16,410 nt of DNA from UBA11346 sp038318565 (GTDB lineage: Bacteria; Planctomycetota; UBA11346), in contig JBBQCI010000083.1 of assembly GCA_038318565.1 (NCBI GenBank), forward strand, positions 1 through 16,410, in the 5' to 3' direction. This document shows positions 14,406 through 16,410 of the stretch, piece after piece. The notes beneath the pieces are model-generated. The model saw only the letters and a list, made by a program, of their open reading frames with translations, was not told the origin of the DNA and did not search any database. The position numbers and the translations under genes are program-made. Numbering within the stretch: position 1 is the first letter of the stretch; every line of letters begins with the position of its first letter.

Positions 14406-15094
14406 CCGCGCCTCCGCAGATGCAGGTGCCAGCGTGCCGCTGCGCCTGGCGCGAAGGCGCGGGCGCGCAGGACGTGCACGGCGTCGAGGATGTCGAACCG
14501 GCCGCCCAGGCAGCGCTCAATCAGCGGCCAGTTGAAGTACAGCTGGATGGTGCCGGACTCGTGGCCATCTGCGACCGTGACCTCGCCGCTGAATTCGCGG
14601 CCATGCTGGCCATCGTCGCCAGAGACCAGGTCGACATACATCAGCCCGCCCGGGGCGAGCACCCGGGCTGTCTCGGCGAACGCCGCAGATGCGGTCGCTA
14701 GCGGCATGCTGTCGAGCACGCCGTGACAGACGACGACGGCGAAGTGCCCATCGGCCCAGGGCATGGCGGTAGCGTCGCCTTGAACCAGTCGAGGGGCGAT
14801 CGCGGCATGGCCGTTGGCGGTCAGCCAGCGTTGGCCCTGGGCCACCGCGGTGGCGCTGTGATCGATGCCCCAGGCCTCGCAACCGAGTTGATCGAGGAAT
14901 TCGACGTGCCGGCCAACGCCGCAGCCGAGGTCGAGCGCGCGTGGCACCGGGCTGAAGGGGATACGGTCATCCCAGCCGTCGAGCCGTCGCCGGCGCACCC
15001 GCTGGGCGGCGAAGCGGACGATCTCCTCGTGCGGCCAAAACAGGTGGTTTTCACCACGTGCATACGAGGCATCCCAGGCATCGGTCAGACTCAC
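14402..15094 (-). CDS. Class I SAM-dependent methyltransferase in the nonulosonic acid operon
   Basis: This 230-residue protein has the Rossmann SAM motif ALDLGCGVGRHVEFL at 53-67, the acidic motif II region WGIDHSATAVAQG, then VVVCHGVLDSM and a post-motif ARVLAPGGLMYVDLVSG. The N-terminus (WDASYARGENHLFWPHEEIVRF) resembles methyltransferases I recall from nonulosonic acid clusters. A methyltransferase-like gene also sits beside neuB2 in Campylobacter jejuni, as far as I recall. The substrate is unknown. O- or N-methylation of the sugar is the obvious guess. The start is GTG 15094, overlapping the upstream stop (GTGA), and no better start is available. Confidence 0.85.
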   Translation of the reverse strand: MSLTDAWDASYARGENHLFWPHEEIVRFAAQRVRRRRLDGWDDRIPFSPVPRALDLGCGVGRHVEFLDQLGCEAWGIDHSATAVAQGQRWLTANGHAAIAPRLVQGDATAMPWADGHFAVVVCHGVLDSMPLATASAAFAETARVLAPGGLMYVDLVSGDDGQHGREFSGEVTVADGHESGTIQLYFNWPLIERCLGGRFDILDAVHVLRARAFAPGAAARWHLHLRRRG

Positions 15095-16410
15095 GGCTGG
15101 ACTCCGGCTAGATGGTGCGGGGCGATAAGCTGGCGTGCCCGCAGCGGCGCGGCCAAGCTCCTGCCGACCAGGCTCGGCAACAAGGCTGGGCTCAAGCCTT
15201 CGCCAGGGCGCAGGCAGATGAGGTCGTCGGCGGCAAGCATGTGGCCCAGCGGCAGGTCGCGGGCGGCAGCCAGTGATTTACGGGCGATGCGGCGCGCCTC
15301 GCACTCGCAGCGGTGGGGCCGCTTCAGGCCGTCGCCCATGGCCGCCTCGACCGTGCGGATGGCCTGCATCATGGCGGTGAATTGGGCGGGATCGAGCGAG
15401 GCCGCATGATCAGGACCGGGCATGCCGCGATCGAGGGTCAGGTGCTTTTCGATGATGCATGCGCCCAGAGCCACTGCAGCGAGGGTGATGTCGTGGCCGG
15501 GCGTATGGTCGCTCCAGCCGATCGGAATGGCAAAACGGTGGGCCAACGTCTGCATGGCGCGTAGATTGGCGGCTTCGGGCGGAGCCGGGTAGGAACTGAC
15601 GCAGTGCAGCAGGGCGACCGGATGCCCAGCCAGCAGATCGATGGCGTCGGCGACCTCGTCGAGATCGGCCATGCCCGAAGACAAAATCATCGGGCGTCCT
15701 GCCGCTGCGACCTGGGTAAGCAGCGGATGGCAGGTTAGATCCCCAGAACTGATCTTGAAGGCGTCGAGTCCGAGTTCGGCCAACAGGCGGGCGCTCGGCG
15801 GATCGAAGGGGGTCGAGAGGAAGGCGATGCCGCGTTCGGCGGCGCGCTGCTTCAGCTGCCGCCAGGCGGCGGGTGGCAGCTCCAGTTTGCGCAGCATGTC
15901 CTGCTGGCTGCCGCCGCCGGTCTGATCGACCTGGTATTGCGCTTTGGGCGCGTCGCCGGTGACGATCGCGTCCGCGCAGAAGGTCTGGAACTTCACCGCA
16001 TCGGCACCGCAGGCAGCCGCGGCATCGATCAGCTGGAGCGCCAGGGCAGGATCACCGTTATGGTTGACGCCCGCCTCAGCGATGACGAAGCAGGGTCGGC
16101 CGGGACCGATCTCACGGCCCAGCAGCCGCACGTTGGCGGCAGCGGCCCGGTTTGCTAACAGCGCTTCGCAGTGCTGGAGATCGGCATCATAGTCGATGTC
16201 GACGGCATGGTTATCGGGCACTGGCACGGCCCGACTGAAACCTGGTACGACGAAGCTACGCTCGCGCAACAGCAGAGCGCTGTCGGCCATCGCCACGCCG
16301 ATCGGCATCCAGCAGGCTGGCAGATCCTGACGTCGCAGGCTGCCCTGGTGCGGGAACGCCGGACTCAGGTGTTGGGCTTCGTCGGCGCGGAATCCCCATT
16401 CCGGCGGGTG
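15091..16410 (-). CDS. Apparent fusion of CMP-nonulosonate cytidylyltransferase (C-terminal part) and NeuB-type nonulosonic acid synthase; 5' end outside the window
   Basis: The frame is open from the right edge to 15091 (439 residues visible). Residues 1-95 hold the end of a NeuA/LegF-type cytidylyltransferase: RRQDLPACWMPIGVAMAD, a strand and helix, then AVPVPDNHAVDIDYDADL with the DID motif near 71-73. From about residue 96 a full NeuB synthase follows: FVIAEAGVNHNGD, GADAVKFQTF, LSTPFDPPSA, KISSGDL, LHCVSSYPAPP, GWSDHTPGHD and EKHLTLDRGMPGPDHAASL, then a C-terminal SAF-like domain ending near GRSLAAPLRARQLIA. NeuB condenses ManNAc-type sugars with phosphoenolpyruvate, and NeuA activates the product with CTP. 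An ATG at 16308 lies inside the first domain and is not the true start. The gene leads the overlapping operon. Confidence 0.85.
   Translation of the reverse strand, partial: HPPEWGFRADEAQHLSPAFPHQGSLRRQDLPACWMPIGVAMADSALLLRERSFVVPGFSRAVPVPDNHAVDIDYDADLQHCEALLANRAAAANVRLLGREIGPGRPCFVIAEAGVNHNGDPALALQLIDAAAACGADAVKFQTFCADAIVTGDAPKAQYQVDQTGGGSQQDMLRKLELPPAAWRQLKQRAAERGIAFLSTPFDPPSARLLAELGLDAFKISSGDLTCHPLLTQVAAAGRPMILSSGMADLDEVADAIDLLAGHPVALLHCVSSYPAPPEAANLRAMQTLAHRFAIPIGWSDHTPGHDITLAAVALGACIIEKHLTLDRGMPGPDHAASLDPAQFTAMMQAIRTVEAAMGDGLKRPHRCECEARRIARKSLAAARDLPLGHMLAADDLICLRPGEGLSPALLPSLVGRSLAAPLRARQLIAPHHLAGVQP

Noticed and set aside
16306..16308. ATG at 16308 as the start of a stand-alone NeuB
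   Set aside because: About 60 residues before the NeuB barrel continue the cytidylyltransferase C-terminus, and the frame stays open beyond the ATG to the edge.

Overview
This window comes from a GC-rich, flagellated bacterium. It holds a flagellar filament locus joined to a nonulosonic-acid (legionaminic or sialic acid type) sugar locus, next to housekeeping genes. The host is uncertain. The RNase H type-2 protein with an AGYGPTLGPL active-site loop recalls proteins I associate with Planctomycetota and their relatives, and BlaI regulators are common there. DapD, however, is of the Pseudomonas type, so the phylum is left open. I see no mobile element, rRNA, tRNA or CRISPR array.

Layout. At 1-508 (minus) there is a partial pterin-carbinolamine dehydratase and a BlaI/MecI-type repressor. 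At 600-1460 (minus) is the RNase HII-like protein, and 1552-2058 (plus) is a small MreD-like membrane protein. Positions 2010-7575 (minus) read, in transcription order, flaG, fliD, fliS, dapD, a class IV aminotransferase and truD. The 7576-7845 gap is a divergent control region. Its two arms each carry a FliA (sigma-28)-like promoter with the same -35 octamer TCAAGTCG and an 11-bp spacer. Positions 7846-8685 (plus) encode a short 279-residue flagellin, followed by a strong hairpin. Positions 8794-11514 (plus) encode a very long Maf-type flagellin nonulosonate transferase. Positions 11500-16410 (minus) form a tightly overlapped operon that enters from the right edge: a cytidylyltransferase-synthase fusion (NeuA-NeuB type), a methyltransferase, a NeuC/LegG-type epimerase, a PIG-L deacetylase and a PtmE-like CBS-nucleotidyltransferase.

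How the genes fit together. The right-hand operon supplies the activated sugar. The PtmE-like enzyme would make the nucleotide-sugar precursor, NeuC/LegG would release the 2-epimerised hexosamine, NeuB would condense it with phosphoenolpyruvate and NeuA would activate it as the CMP-sugar. PIG-L and the methyltransferase are candidates for tailoring it. Maf would then load the sugar on flagellin before export, while FliS (chaperone), FliD (cap) and FlaG complete the filament. The dehydratase, aminotransferase and epimerase genes for the early steps are not in the window, so they must lie elsewhere if the pathway is complete.

The points most worth a second look are the apparent NeuA-NeuB fusion, the shared sigma-28 motif, a predicted three-way-junction RNA at the 5' end of the flagellin message, the Maf C-terminal extension, and the GYG active-site loop of the RNase HII-like protein.
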